This document shows positions 9,075-16,394 of a stretch of DNA of 64,000 nt, piece after piece; the first letter of the stretch is position 1, and each line of letters starts with the position of its first letter. The translations under genes were made by a program, and so were the position numbers. The notes beneath the pieces are model-generated. The model did no database searches, was not told where the DNA came from, and saw only the letters and a program-made list of their open reading frames with translations. The stretch lies in NCBI RefSeq assembly GCF_029080175.1, contig NZ_JARFJC010000026.1; one strand, 5' to 3'. This DNA comes from Luteipulveratus flavus (GTDB lineage Bacteria > Actinomycetota > Actinomycetes > Actinomycetales > Dermatophilaceae).

Positions 9075-9542
9075 ATGCGACTGACACATCGACGAGTCCA
9101 CGTGGAGCGGGTCGCGGCCCGGCTGACCCGCAAGGTCGACCGGGCGCACCTGCCCGAGATCTTCGGGGTGATCCTGGGCATCTCATCGGCCGGCTGGGGA
9201 GTCCTGCTGATCCTGTACCAGGAGCGCTACCAGGGAGGTCCGACGTTCCGGCTGATGCGCGACCACCTCGGGATCCCGGTGTGGGGCGTGCTGTTCATCG
9301 CCGCCGGCGCCGGCCTGGCCTCGGCGATGCGCCGCCGCAACTCCACCGAGCTCGTCGGCGTCAGCTGCGCCGGCCTCGTCTGGGTGTGCCAGGCCATCCT
9401 CACCACAGCCGCCGCGCTGGTCGCCGCGCCAGACGGCCGCCTCGGCGTGCCGGTGCCGGCGTGGATGTCGCTGGTGCAGTGCGCGCTCCTGGCCGTCCTG
9501 GTCGTCCTGTACTGGCTGGAGGGACGCTATGGCCACCGGTGA
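9075..9542 (+). CDS. Phage-encoded four-helix membrane protein
   Basis: I choose ATG 9075, 11 bases after the fibre stop and downstream of GAGAGCAG, giving 155 residues; the frame is open further upstream only inside the fibre gene. A basic N-terminus precedes four hydrophobic segments at about residues 29-48, 66-83, 91-114 and 127-146. I do not recognise a family. Small membrane proteins between the fibre and lysin genes are common in actinophages and may assist lysis or alter the envelope. It overlaps the next gene by 14 bases. Confidence 0.6.
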   Translation: MRLTHRRVHVERVAARLTRKVDRAHLPEIFGVILGISSAGWGVLLILYQERYQGGPTFRLMRDHLGIPVWGVLFIAAGAGLASAMRRRNSTELVGVSCAGLVWVCQAILTTAAALVAAPDGRLGVPVPAWMSLVQCALLAVLVVLYWLEGRYGHR

Positions 9543-10014
9543 CCGGACGCCGTTCAGCGTCCACTCCCCCACCAACGCCTGGGGCCCGACCGTCTACGTC
9601 GGCGCTGTCCTGCTGGCGCTGGTGCACCTGCTCGACGTGCAGCGAGCCTCCTACCTCGCCAACATGATCGGCGAGCCGGCGTACGACCTGTGGTGCGCGC
9701 TGTTCCTGCTCGGCTCGGTCAACGCCCTCTGGTCGGCGCTCTGGTCGACCCGGGAGAACAACCCCTCCCGCGAGCTCACCCGAGAGGCGTGGTCGGCGCT
9801 CGCGATCGGTCTGCTGAGCTTGCTGTACCTGATCTCGATCGTGAAGCTGCACGGCGTGTGGACGACCAAGGACCTGGTGCAGATCCTCGTCACCGGAGGG
9901 ATCGCCCGGTTCTTCCAGGCGCGCAGCGACGTCAAGAAGCTGCGCCGGGCCCAGGCCCAGCACCTCCCCGCGAACCCGGCACCCCTGGCAGACCCTGACA
10001 GCACCCAGAAGTGA
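9529..10014 (+). CDS. Phage-encoded membrane protein with three to four helices
   Basis: The 161-residue product begins at ATG 9529 inside the end of the previous gene. Hydrophobic segments fall near residues 19-36, 50-70 and 86-107, with a possible fourth near 114-126. The C-terminus is a charged, Pro/Ala-rich cytoplasmic-type tail (RSDVKKLRRAQAQHLPANP). No family is recognised. With its overlapping neighbour it looks like a paired membrane module; a role in lysis or superinfection is possible but not shown. Confidence 0.6.
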   Translation: MATGDRTPFSVHSPTNAWGPTVYVGAVLLALVHLLDVQRASYLANMIGEPAYDLWCALFLLGSVNALWSALWSTRENNPSRELTREAWSALAIGLLSLLYLISIVKLHGVWTTKDLVQILVTGGIARFFQARSDVKKLRRAQAQHLPANPAPLADPDSTQK

Positions 10015-10021
10015 GGCCGGC

Positions 10022-10297
10022 ATGGTCGAGGCGTTCAGCGTCATCGTCGGGGCGATCGTGGCCGCCGGCACCTTCATCTTCGGCATCGTCAAATGGTGGA
10101 CGGAGCGGGCGCCTCGCACGGCCGACCAGGCTCCCGTCCCGCAGGGCCTGATCCCGCAGCCGGACGACTGGGCCGCGCGGGCGCTCGTCGCCGCCCTGGA
10201 GGCACAGGTGCGCGACGAGCGCGCCGAGCACGCCCACTGCGACGGCCTCCTGATCGACCGCGGCGGCGTTCCCCCACACCCGCCGATCACCACCTGA
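10022..10297 (+). CDS. Small single-span membrane protein in the prophage
   Basis: This 91-residue protein has one N-terminal hydrophobic segment (about residues 5-25, AFSVIVGAIVAAGTFIFGIV) followed by a polar tail with acidic/basic heptad-like sequence (ALVAALEAQVRDERAEH). It starts with ATG eight bases after the previous stop. The layout, one helix and a soluble tail, resembles spanins or accessory holins, but no diagnostic motif is present. A terminator-like hairpin follows at 10322. Confidence 0.55.
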   Translation: MVEAFSVIVGAIVAAGTFIFGIVKWWTERAPRTADQAPVPQGLIPQPDDWAARALVAALEAQVRDERAEHAHCDGLLIDRGGVPPHPPITT

Positions 10298-10321
10298 GCC
10301 TCACTCCCCGCACCTCAGACG

Positions 10322-10348
10322 CCCTCGGACCATCCGGTCCGGGGGTTT
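10322..10348 (+). terminator. Rho-independent-type hairpin
   Basis: A 10-bp stem (10322-10331 with 10336-10345, one T-G wobble) closes a 4-base loop (ATCC) and is followed by TTT. It separates the tail/membrane genes from the lysis block and could end or attenuate late transcription. Confidence 0.65.
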
Positions 10349-10376
10349 CCATTCCCCCACGAGGAGACCGATCACC

Positions 10377-10544
10377 ATGAACAACCCCCACGACGACGAG
10401 CTCGACCCGTTCAGCGAGGAGGGCCGCGAGCAGCTGCTCGCGCAGCTGGAGCACCAGGCCGGCGGCCGCGACGTCCCGGACGACTCGCACGAGCCGCCGC
10501 AGCCGAGCCAGCCCGACCAGCCCTCCACCGACGAGGTGCCGTGA
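10377..10544 (+). CDS. Small acidic protein before the endolysin
   Basis: A 55-codon frame starts at ATG 10377 with a good ribosome-binding site (GAGGAGA at 10361). The product (MNNPHDDELDPFSEEGREQL...) is very acidic and Pro/Gln-rich toward its end, with no membrane segment. The stop TGA overlaps the endolysin ATG (TGATG at 10542-10546), so its translation probably feeds the endolysin. Function is unknown; the strong start signal and coupling argue it is real. Confidence 0.65.
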   Translation: MNNPHDDELDPFSEEGREQLLAQLEHQAGGRDVPDDSHEPPQPSQPDQPSTDEVP

Positions 10545-11614
10545 TGGCCACCACCGCGGACCGGGTCATCGACCTCGCGACGTCCTACGTCGGTCTGAGG
10601 GAGATCGGCGACAACGACTGCTACGCCACCGACCGGATCAGCCGGCCGTACTTCGGCGTGAACGGCGAGTGGTGCAACGCCGGCACCTCCTCGGTGCTGG
10701 ACCAGTACGGGCTGCTCGGCATGGTTGGCGGCCCGTCGATCAACACCGTCACCACCCTGAACCGGTGCCGCGCCCGCGGCTACGAGGTGCCGTACCAGCA
10801 GGGGAAGAAGGGCGCGTTCGTCGAGTTCGACTTCAACAAGGCCGACGACCGTCCGACGTCGCACATCGAGATGCTGCGCGAGGACTACCGCGGCGACGGC
10901 ATCCTGCGCACGTCCGGCTGGAACACCACCGACCCCTCCGACACCAGCGGCAACCAGTCCGCCGGCGGCCGGGTCGCGCTGCGGGACCGGTCCCTGTACG
11001 GGCTGGTCGCGGTGTTCAACCTGCCCTACCCGGCGGGCGACCCGGGGCCGCTGCTCCCCGAGATCGGCGCCGGGTCTCGCGGCGACCGCGTCAAGACCGT
11101 CCAGGCCGTCGTCGGCGCGACCGTCGACGGCGTGTACGGGTCGGGCACCCGCGCCGCGGTGCGCGCCTTCCAGAAGGCCAACGACGTCGGCCTGTGGGGC
11201 AGCGACATCCCCAACGCCGGCATGCGCGGCACCGCGAAGGGTTTCATCGACCGGGCGACGTGGGACCTGATCTCACCGCCGGTGCCGGTGTACGCCGACA
11301 CGCTCATGAACAAGTGGGTGCCGCTCGCGCCGCGCAAGCTGCTCCAGGCCCGGCTCGACGTCGACGCCGACGGCGACTTCGCCGACGAGTCGTACGCCGC
11401 GTGGGCGTCCCGGCTCGGTCTGCCCGCCGACGCCGGCGAGCAGCGGATCATCCTGCGCGCCAAGGCGTACCTCAATCTCATCGACAACGCCGACGTCGCC
11501 GCGGTGAAGACCACCGACGGCGTTCTGGACGAGCAGGCCGCCGCCGTGCTCGTCGCCTACCTCGGCGTCTCGGGCTCGTTCAACGGCGGCGCGTCCATGA
11601 TCGGGAGGATCTGA
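10544..11614 (+). CDS. Endolysin: CHAP-type cysteine peptidase plus peptidoglycan-binding domain
   Basis: With ATG 10544 the protein has 356 residues; GTG 10541 is an alternative. The N-terminal half resembles CHAP / NlpC-P60 hydrolases, with Cys44 in NGEWCNAGTSS as likely nucleophile and His107 in PTSHIEML as base. Residues about 178-215 (GSRGDRVKTVQAVVGATVDG) form a PG_binding_1 domain, and the rest may hold further binding repeats. Such enzymes cut peptide or amide bonds in peptidoglycan at the end of the lytic cycle. It lacks a signal peptide, so release would need a holin. It is joined to the next gene by TGATG. Confidence 0.75.
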   Translation: MATTADRVIDLATSYVGLREIGDNDCYATDRISRPYFGVNGEWCNAGTSSVLDQYGLLGMVGGPSINTVTTLNRCRARGYEVPYQQGKKGAFVEFDFNKADDRPTSHIEMLREDYRGDGILRTSGWNTTDPSDTSGNQSAGGRVALRDRSLYGLVAVFNLPYPAGDPGPLLPEIGAGSRGDRVKTVQAVVGATVDGVYGSGTRAAVRAFQKANDVGLWGSDIPNAGMRGTAKGFIDRATWDLISPPVPVYADTLMNKWVPLAPRKLLQARLDVDADGDFADESYAAWASRLGLPADAGEQRIILRAKAYLNLIDNADVAAVKTTDGVLDEQAAAVLVAYLGVSGSFNGGASMIGRI

Positions 11615-12291
11615 TGTCCACCGTGCTGCTCGATGACTGGTCCAGCCGCGAGCTGAAGCGACCCGTCTCGGACGTGACGCTGCTCGAGGCGGCGATGCGC
11701 CAGATCACCTCCTCGCTGCGGCTGTACCGGCCGTACAACTTCGAGGACAACGTGCGGGAGCGCGTCGACTTCACCGGCCACGGCAAGCTCGTCGGCGACT
11801 CCTACCACTACCACTTCCAGGAGGTCGCCGGCGGTCTCAAGGCCCTCGACGCCCGCGGCCCGGCGCTCGCGACGGACCTCAACTTCCGGCTGCTCGAGCG
11901 GACGGCGATCAAGAAGGCGATCGTCATCTTCCGCTCGTGCGGCATCGCCTACCACGACGAGGGCGACCACCTGCACGCCGACACCGGCCCGTACGTCAAC
12001 GACGGCGGCGGCTGGTACACCCCGTCGTGGTGCGGGCGACCGACCAACGGGCTGCTGGTCGTGGACGGCGCCTGGGGTCTGGCGACGTGGCGAAGGATCG
12101 CCGCGGTGCTCAAGGTGTCGGTCGCCAGCGCGGCCGCGGCGCTGCAGCGGCTTCTCGGCGTCACCCCGGACGGGCAGTTCGGGCCGCGATCCAAGGCGGC
12201 GCTGCGGCGTCGGCTCGGGACCGGCCAGCCGATGGACAGCCGGTTCGCGATCGGGCTGCTGCAGCAGCGCCTCAACCTCGGCTACATCTGA
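11614..12291 (+). CDS. M15-type peptidoglycan peptidase with C-terminal binding domain
   Basis: ATG 11614 shares a base with the endolysin stop and gives 225 residues. The first 130 residues resemble VanY/M15 L-alanoyl-D-glutamate peptidases: a DSYHYH block near 62-67, Asp79, and EGDHLHAD near 116-123 would supply Zn ligands and the catalytic acid. Residues about 150-225 are repeat-like and helix-rich (LQRLLGVTPDGQFGPRSKAAL), matching a peptidoglycan-binding domain. It probably works with the CHAP endolysin as a second lytic enzyme of different bond specificity. The M15 assignment is from motifs and is fairly sure; bond specificity is inferred. Confidence 0.7.
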   Translation: MSTVLLDDWSSRELKRPVSDVTLLEAAMRQITSSLRLYRPYNFEDNVRERVDFTGHGKLVGDSYHYHFQEVAGGLKALDARGPALATDLNFRLLERTAIKKAIVIFRSCGIAYHDEGDHLHADTGPYVNDGGGWYTPSWCGRPTNGLLVVDGAWGLATWRRIAAVLKVSVASAAAALQRLLGVTPDGQFGPRSKAALRRRLGTGQPMDSRFAIGLLQQRLNLGYI

Positions 12292-12304
12292 CAGGAGAGA
12301 CACC

Positions 12305-12583
12305 GTGAAGTTCAGCCTTGCCTGCCCGGCGTGCTCGCAACGGTTCGAGATGGAGATCCCGGACGGCGTGGACACGCTCTGGGGGACCGTCTCGGCCGAC
12401 GACCTTGGGTGCGCCGAGGTCACCATCATGGGCGACACGCAGGCCGCCCAGGAGCACCTGCAGCAGCACCTCGCTGCCGGTGACTTCGCCCGCAGCCTGC
12501 GGACCCGGGCGCGCGCTCTGGACGCGCGCGCCGACCAGCAGGAAGCCGCCGCGGCGGCCCTCACCACCAGGAGCACGGTATGA
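12305..12583 (+). CDS. Small protein with CPxC motif, unknown function
   Basis: The 92-residue product starts at ATG 12305 after an AGGAGA ribosome-binding site. An N-terminal CPAC pair (LACPACSQRF) looks like half of a zinc ribbon, but only one further Cys (in LGCAEV) and some His residues are available. The C-terminal half is a predicted helix rich in Ala, Arg and Gln (ARALDARADQQEAAAAAL). It lies between the lysin and the holin candidate and overlaps the latter by ATGA. Confidence 0.6.
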   Translation: MKFSLACPACSQRFEMEIPDGVDTLWGTVSADDLGCAEVTIMGDTQAAQEHLQQHLAAGDFARSLRTRARALDARADQQEAAAAALTTRSTV

Positions 12584-12948
12584 CCAGCACAGCATCCAGC
12601 AACCTCCTCCGCCGGCGCCCGGTGGTCGTGGTGATGAGCGTCCTCGCGGCGCTGCAGATCCTCACGGCCGGCGCCGCGCTCGGCGACGTCATCGGCGCGA
12701 AGGCGGCCGCGCTCTGCGTGCTCGTCGTCGCGGCCGCGCAGTCCGGGATCCAGTTCTACGTGCAGGCGCAGGTGACGCCCAACGGCGACGTCGCCGCGCA
12801 GGTCGACGCCGCCGGCACCGACCACGCCGAGATGGTCGCCGGGCCCGCAGCGGTGCAGCACGACGCCCGGCTCGACGAGGGCGTCCGCGTCCGCGTGACG
12901 CCCGTCGATGGTCGGCCGTCCGAGCTCGAGCACGGCGGTGACCTGTGA
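12580..12948 (+). CDS. Holin candidate (two-span membrane protein)
   Basis: This 122-residue protein has two adjacent hydrophobic segments at about residues 14-33 (VVVVMSVLAALQILTAGAAL) and 38-60, separated by a short turn, and a long charged tail. That topology, position after two lysins and the phrase QAQVTPNGDV are typical of actinophage holins. Its role would be to make membrane holes that release the lysins. It overlaps genes on both sides (ATGA before, GTGA after). No sequence signature proves holin function. Confidence 0.6.
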   Translation: MTSTASSNLLRRRPVVVVMSVLAALQILTAGAALGDVIGAKAAALCVLVVAAAQSGIQFYVQAQVTPNGDVAAQVDAAGTDHAEMVAGPAAVQHDARLDEGVRVRVTPVDGRPSELEHGGDL

Positions 12949-13334
12949 GCGCGCGCCGTACGCTCGTCGGCGCGATCGTCGCGGTCCTCATGTGCCTCGG
13001 GCTGGGCGTGCCGTCGGCGTCCGCGTCGACGTGCGACACGATCCCGCTGCCGTCCGGGCACTACTACGGGCTGAACGACGGAACGCCGTACTCGCACTCG
13101 GGACTGACGTCGACCGACCAGTACAACATCAAGAAGATCCAGCGGGTCATCAACAGCGCCACGAACCCCGACGTCGCGGTCGACGGCCGCTTCGGGTACG
13201 CCACCCGTGACGGTGTGAAGCGTTTCCAGGCCGTGCTGCGTTCCTACGGCGAGCCGGTCGCCTACGACGGCGAGTACGGCCGTCAGACCTGGTACTCGGC
13301 CTGGAACCAGGGCTGGGGTGGCTTCCAGTGCTGA
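12945..13334 (+). CDS. Secreted peptidoglycan-binding-domain protein
   Basis: The 129-residue product starts with GTG overlapping the previous stop. A Sec signal peptide is clear (basic start, hydrophobic VGAIVAVLMCLGLGV, cleavage after ASA near residue 28). The mature part has a PG_binding_1-like fold (IKKIQRVINSATNPDVAVDG then FGYATRDGVKRFQAVL) and ends with Cys, which could pair with Cys30. A secreted wall-binding protein without a catalytic domain in a lysis block is unusual; it could protect the wall, mark it, or block superinfecting phages. Confidence 0.65.
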   Translation: MSARRTLVGAIVAVLMCLGLGVPSASASTCDTIPLPSGHYYGLNDGTPYSHSGLTSTDQYNIKKIQRVINSATNPDVAVDGRFGYATRDGVKRFQAVLRSYGEPVAYDGEYGRQTWYSAWNQGWGGFQC

Positions 13335-13594
13335 CCGACCAGCCGCAGGGCCACGCGCTCGGCCCGCCACCGCGGCCGTCCGTCCAGCGGGTGCCCCGTT
13401 CGCAGGTGCAACGGTTCCTCGAGGAGAGCGTCGGTCTACCGCTGGCCGGCAGCCGCATCACCGAGGTGCGGATCGAACGGTTGTGGGTCGAGGTCGACCA
13501 GGTCCGCACCGACGACGATGGACGCACGGTCTGGGCCAGCGACGCTGAGGCAGCCATCGACACGACCCGGCTGCCGATCGACTACGAATCATGA
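13328..13594 (+). CDS. Small hypothetical prophage protein
   Basis: An 88-residue frame starts with GTG 13328 inside the end of the previous gene. The sequence (VQRFLEESVGLPLAGSRITE, then VDQVRTDDDGRTVWASDAEA) is soluble and acidic at its C-terminus, and no family is recognised. Its end overlaps a 45-codon membrane-protein frame by ATGA, which fits the coupled style of this operon. Confidence 0.5.
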   Translation: MLTDQPQGHALGPPPRPSVQRVPRSQVQRFLEESVGLPLAGSRITEVRIERLWVEVDQVRTDDDGRTVWASDAEAAIDTTRLPIDYES

Positions 13595-13728
13595 GACGGG
13601 CCTGGACGGCGTGCGAGTACACCAGCTCCCACCCCGGCGTCCTCGTCGGTGCGTTCGCGCTCGCGGTCGTTCTCGCCGCCTGGGGTCGACGGTCCCTCGC
13701 GCAGATCACCGAGGTAGCCCTTCCCTGA
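13591..13728 (+). CDS. Tiny single-span membrane protein, last gene of the prophage late operon
   Basis: A 45-codon frame starts at ATG 13591, overlapping the previous stop (ATGA). It encodes one hydrophobic helix at about residues 16-31 (GVLVGAFALAVVLAAW) flanked by basic residues. It ends 12 bases before the large terminator at 13741. Coupling, helix and placement support a real gene; function is unknown. Confidence 0.5.
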   Translation: MRRAWTACEYTSSHPGVLVGAFALAVVLAAWGRRSLAQITEVALP

Positions 13729-13740
13729 CACGCGCTCGAC

Positions 13741-13799
13741 GCACGCACGAAAACGCCCCGCCCTCCCACACCGGGAGGGCGGGGCGTCTTCGTGCGTGC
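13741..13799. terminator. Very long bidirectional terminator hairpin
   Basis: An 11-bp outer stem (13741-13751 with 13789-13799) and a 14-bp inner stem (13754-13767 with 13773-13786, loop ACACC) stack around a short internal mismatch. A-rich and T-containing flanks allow it to work on both strands. It sits between the + strand late operon and the - strand gene at 13814-14122. Confidence 0.85.
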
Positions 13800-13813
13800 C
13801 AGTCCTGATGGGC

Positions 13814-14122
13814 CTACTGCCGATTACGGGCCTCGTCAGCAGCCGCGTTGATCTCAGCAGCGCACCGATGCGCCTGCTCCTTGCTGCTCACCACGATGAA
13901 CCGATGAAGTCGCGGCTCGGTGGCGACGATGTTGACCCGCCACCGGCGACGGTTGCTGCGACTGAGAAGGGCGAACGCACCGAAGAGCTCAGCCCAGAGG
14001 GCCGTCGCCTGACCGTTGTTCGACTCTTTGCTGGCATAGGCTCTGCACCTCGCCAGCGGCACGTTCTCCCCGCCGAACCGCAAGAGGTCCCCTTCGATCG
14101 CGTACAGCTGCTGGACTGTCAT
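13814..14122 (-). CDS. Hypothetical protein beside the integrase
   Basis: This 102-residue protein starts at ATG 14122, with a clear AGGGGAG ribosome-binding site on the - strand. It is beta-rich at first (QLYAIEGDLLRFGGENVPL) with a helix at the end (SSKEQAHRCAAEINAAADEA), somewhat like a small PH-like fold. Its codon use is less GC-biased than that of its neighbours. It runs opposite to the lytic genes and in the same direction as the integrase, so it may be expressed in the lysogen. No function can be given. Confidence 0.6.
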   Translation of the reverse strand: MTVQQLYAIEGDLLRFGGENVPLARCRAYASKESNNGQATALWAELFGAFALLSRSNRRRWRVNIVATEPRLHRFIVVSSKEQAHRCAAEINAAADEARNRQ

Positions 14123-14177
14123 GTCGCTCCCCTTCGGATGCGTCCTGGCGCTGAATGTTCCTGGAGACTACTGGCGT

Positions 14178-14978
14178 TCAGGCGCCGAGCAGGCGGATCG
14201 CGGCGACTCGTTCGTCGGCGTCGACGGCCAGGTATGCCGCGGTGGAGGACAGCGCGCTGTGGCGCATCAGGTCCTGCACGACCCGGATGTTGACGCCCTC
14301 GCGCAGCAGCCGGGTGGCGAACGTGTGCCGGCACCGGTGGGAGGTCCCGACGACGCCAGCGCGTTCGAAGTGACGGCTGATCGCGGTGATGACCGACCGC
14401 TTCCCCTGCGGCAGCGCGGGCTGATTCCGCGAGGGGAACCACAGCCCTTGCCGTGGGTACGACTGCGCGATCCGCCAGATCTCCGGGTGTGTGGGCAGCT
14501 CGGCCGGCTTCGCCCCCTTCCCGATCACGAACAGCGTGTCCTCAGTGAGGTCCTCCCCACGCAGCTTCGCCGCCTCGTGCACCCGCAGACCCTGCAGGAG
14601 CCCTAGCTGCAACCACGTCACGACGTGCGGGTGTCGGGTCGGCGTGGTGAGCAGCTGGTGCACCTCGCGTGGCGTCAGCGGCCTCGGGCGTGCCTTCGGC
14701 ACTCGCGGCTTGCGGACGTCCTGCATCGGCGACGTAGTGACGAACCCCGCCTTCACCGTCCAGGAGAAGAAGCTGTTCAGGTGAGCCCAGTAGGTGTAGC
14801 GCGCCCACGGCGACAGCGTGGGGCGTGCCAGCCACTGAACGATCTGGTTCGTGTCACGCCAGCGTGTCCCGGCGTGCCGTATGTAGCTGACAGTGCACGC
14901 GATTCGCGCCTCGATCGTAGAATCAGCGGCCCCCCAAGACCGCAGCCACGCCTCGAATCCCCGTGTAAGCGTCTCCAT
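14178..14978 (-). CDS. int: Tyrosine-type site-specific integrase
   Basis: With ATG 14978 the protein has 266 residues; the frame is open further upstream without a convincing ribosome-binding site, so the start is uncertain. Residues 1-95 form a SAM-like core-binding domain and 100-266 the catalytic domain. The catalytic set is visible: Arg132 in GLRVHEAAKL, Lys154, His214 and Arg217 in SHRCRHTFAT, His240 in LMRHSALS, and the nucleophile Tyr249 in AAYLAVD. It would catalyse integration and excision of the prophage. Its place at the end of the element, transcribed away from the host junction, is usual. It is short for a phage integrase because it lacks an arm-binding N-terminal domain. Confidence 0.85.
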   Translation of the reverse strand: METLTRGFEAWLRSWGAADSTIEARIACTVSYIRHAGTRWRDTNQIVQWLARPTLSPWARYTYWAHLNSFFSWTVKAGFVTTSPMQDVRKPRVPKARPRPLTPREVHQLLTTPTRHPHVVTWLQLGLLQGLRVHEAAKLRGEDLTEDTLFVIGKGAKPAELPTHPEIWRIAQSYPRQGLWFPSRNQPALPQGKRSVITAISRHFERAGVVGTSHRCRHTFATRLLREGVNIRVVQDLMRHSALSSTAAYLAVDADERVAAIRLLGA

Positions 14979-15209
14979 GTCGAGAGGCTGCACCAACTGC
15001 AACAACCGACACACCCCCTGCGCGTTGTTGTGGACAAACCTTGAGCGAGTAGTGACGATCTGGATCGAATCTGTGGTTACCCGTGGTGATCCGTCAGGCA
15101 GCCGGCGCCGAACGCGCGCGATCGTGTTCGTGCAGGCGCGCGCTACGGCGGCGTGAGATCTCCGACTCGGGGTCAAACTCATAGATAGTAGGTGTGAAGT
15201 GGAGCACAG
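14979..15209. other. Gene-free prophage-host junction
   Basis: These 231 bases hold no convincing gene. They contain an inverted CAACAAC / GTTGTTG pair (near 15000 and 15026) and must include the integrase promoter and the right attachment site or lie next to it. No tRNA is present here. The att core cannot be identified because the left junction is outside the window. Confidence 0.45.
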
Positions 15210-16394
15210 ATGAAACGGATCCGCCTGATCGACGGCCTGCGGGCCGTCGCGGCCCTGCTCGTGCTGCTCTCGCACGTGGCGTTCTGGACCGGAGCCTCGG
15301 GCCAGGACGTGGTCGGCCGGCTGCTCGCCCGCGGTGACAGCGGGGTCGCGATCTTCTTCGCGCTCTCGGCGTTCCTGCTGCTGCGTCCGTGGTTCCGGCA
15401 CGGCCTGCTGGACACGCCCCGACCACGGCCGCGGACGTACGCCGTACGGCGGCTGGCCCGGATCCTGCCGGCGTACTGGCTCGCCCTGGTGGCGGTGCTC
15501 GTCGTCTCCGCGCTCGCCTCGTCGACCGGCGGGACCGGCTCGTGGCCGAAGGTGCTCGCGCACGTCCTGGTCCTGCAGGGCCTGACGGGCCAGACCTACC
15601 AGTCGTTCACCCAGACCTGGAGCCTCACCACCGAGCTGACGTTCTACCTCGCCGTTCCCTTCCTCGGCGCGGCGGCGTCGCGGGCCCTGGGCTCGGCCGG
15701 CGGCGTCCGGACGATCCTCTCCTGGTGCGGCGGGCTCGCGGTCGTCGGCCTGGCGCTGCAGGGCGTCGCGATGGCCTGGACCGGCGCAGGATCGCAGCGC
15801 GGGGCGGGTGTGCTGGCCACGAGCATCATCGGCCACGGGGCGTGGTTCGCGGTCGGAGCGGCGATCGCGGTCACGGCCACCGCTCGGGACGCCGGCCGGC
15901 TGCCCTGGCGACCGGACGGCCGAGTCATGGCCTGGCTGAGGCTGCTGCGCTCCGCCGGCACCTGCCTGCTGGCCGCGCTCGCGGTGTACGCCCTCGCGGC
16001 CTCGCCACTCGCCGGACCGGTGGACCTCACGGCGCCCACCGTCGCCGAGGGGGTCGCCAAGGAGCTGCTCTACGCGCTGCTGGCCGGACTGCTCCTGGCG
16101 GCGGCCCTCGTCCCCACGCCCGCCGGCAGCATGGCCGAGGCGGTCGGCCGGCACCCGGCGACGCACTGGGCGGGCGACATCTCCTACGGCGTCTTCCTCT
16201 GGCACGTGCTCGTGCTGCAGGTGATCTACCTGGCGACCGGGCGGCCGTTGTTCTCCGGCGCCTTCTGGTGGGTGCTGCTCCCGGTGCTGGGCCTCACGAC
16301 CGCGGTGGCGTCGCTGTCGGCGCAGCTGGTCGAGCAGCCGGTGCTGCGCCGGGCGCACCGCCGCCCAGCGCCCGTGCCAGCAGCGCGAGAGTGA
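15210..16394 (+). CDS. Membrane O-acyltransferase, OafA/acyltransferase-3 family
   Basis: The 394-residue protein starts at ATG 15210 with GGAG a few bases upstream. The N-terminus holds the family pattern RLIDGLRAVAALLVLLSHV, with the conserved His at about residue 22, followed by SGVAIFFALSAFLLLRPW and about ten membrane segments. The Arg-rich cytosolic loop after TM2 (RPRPRTYAVRRLARILPAYW) is typical. Such enzymes move acyl groups to extracytoplasmic sugars. Unlike three relatives at 33-40 kb it has no SGNH tail. Its 3' end overlaps the convergent aftD-like gene by 101 bases. Substrate unknown. Confidence 0.85.
   Translation: MKRIRLIDGLRAVAALLVLLSHVAFWTGASGQDVVGRLLARGDSGVAIFFALSAFLLLRPWFRHGLLDTPRPRPRTYAVRRLARILPAYWLALVAVLVVSALASSTGGTGSWPKVLAHVLVLQGLTGQTYQSFTQTWSLTTELTFYLAVPFLGAAASRALGSAGGVRTILSWCGGLAVVGLALQGVAMAWTGAGSQRGAGVLATSIIGHGAWFAVGAAIAVTATARDAGRLPWRPDGRVMAWLRLLRSAGTCLLAALAVYALAASPLAGPVDLTAPTVAEGVAKELLYALLAGLLLAAALVPTPAGSMAEAVGRHPATHWAGDISYGVFLWHVLVLQVIYLATGRPLFSGAFWWVLLPVLGLTTAVASLSAQLVEQPVLRRAHRRPAPVPAARE

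Noticed and set aside
11557..12933. 458-codon frame on - strand across the lysis genes
   Set aside because: It lies opposite five coupled + strand genes with ribosome-binding sites and domains; composition is that of a shadow.
15000..15033. CAACAAC / GTTGTTG inverted pair as the att core
   Set aside because: Without the left junction there is no second copy to compare, so it cannot be told from an integrase arm or promoter repeat.
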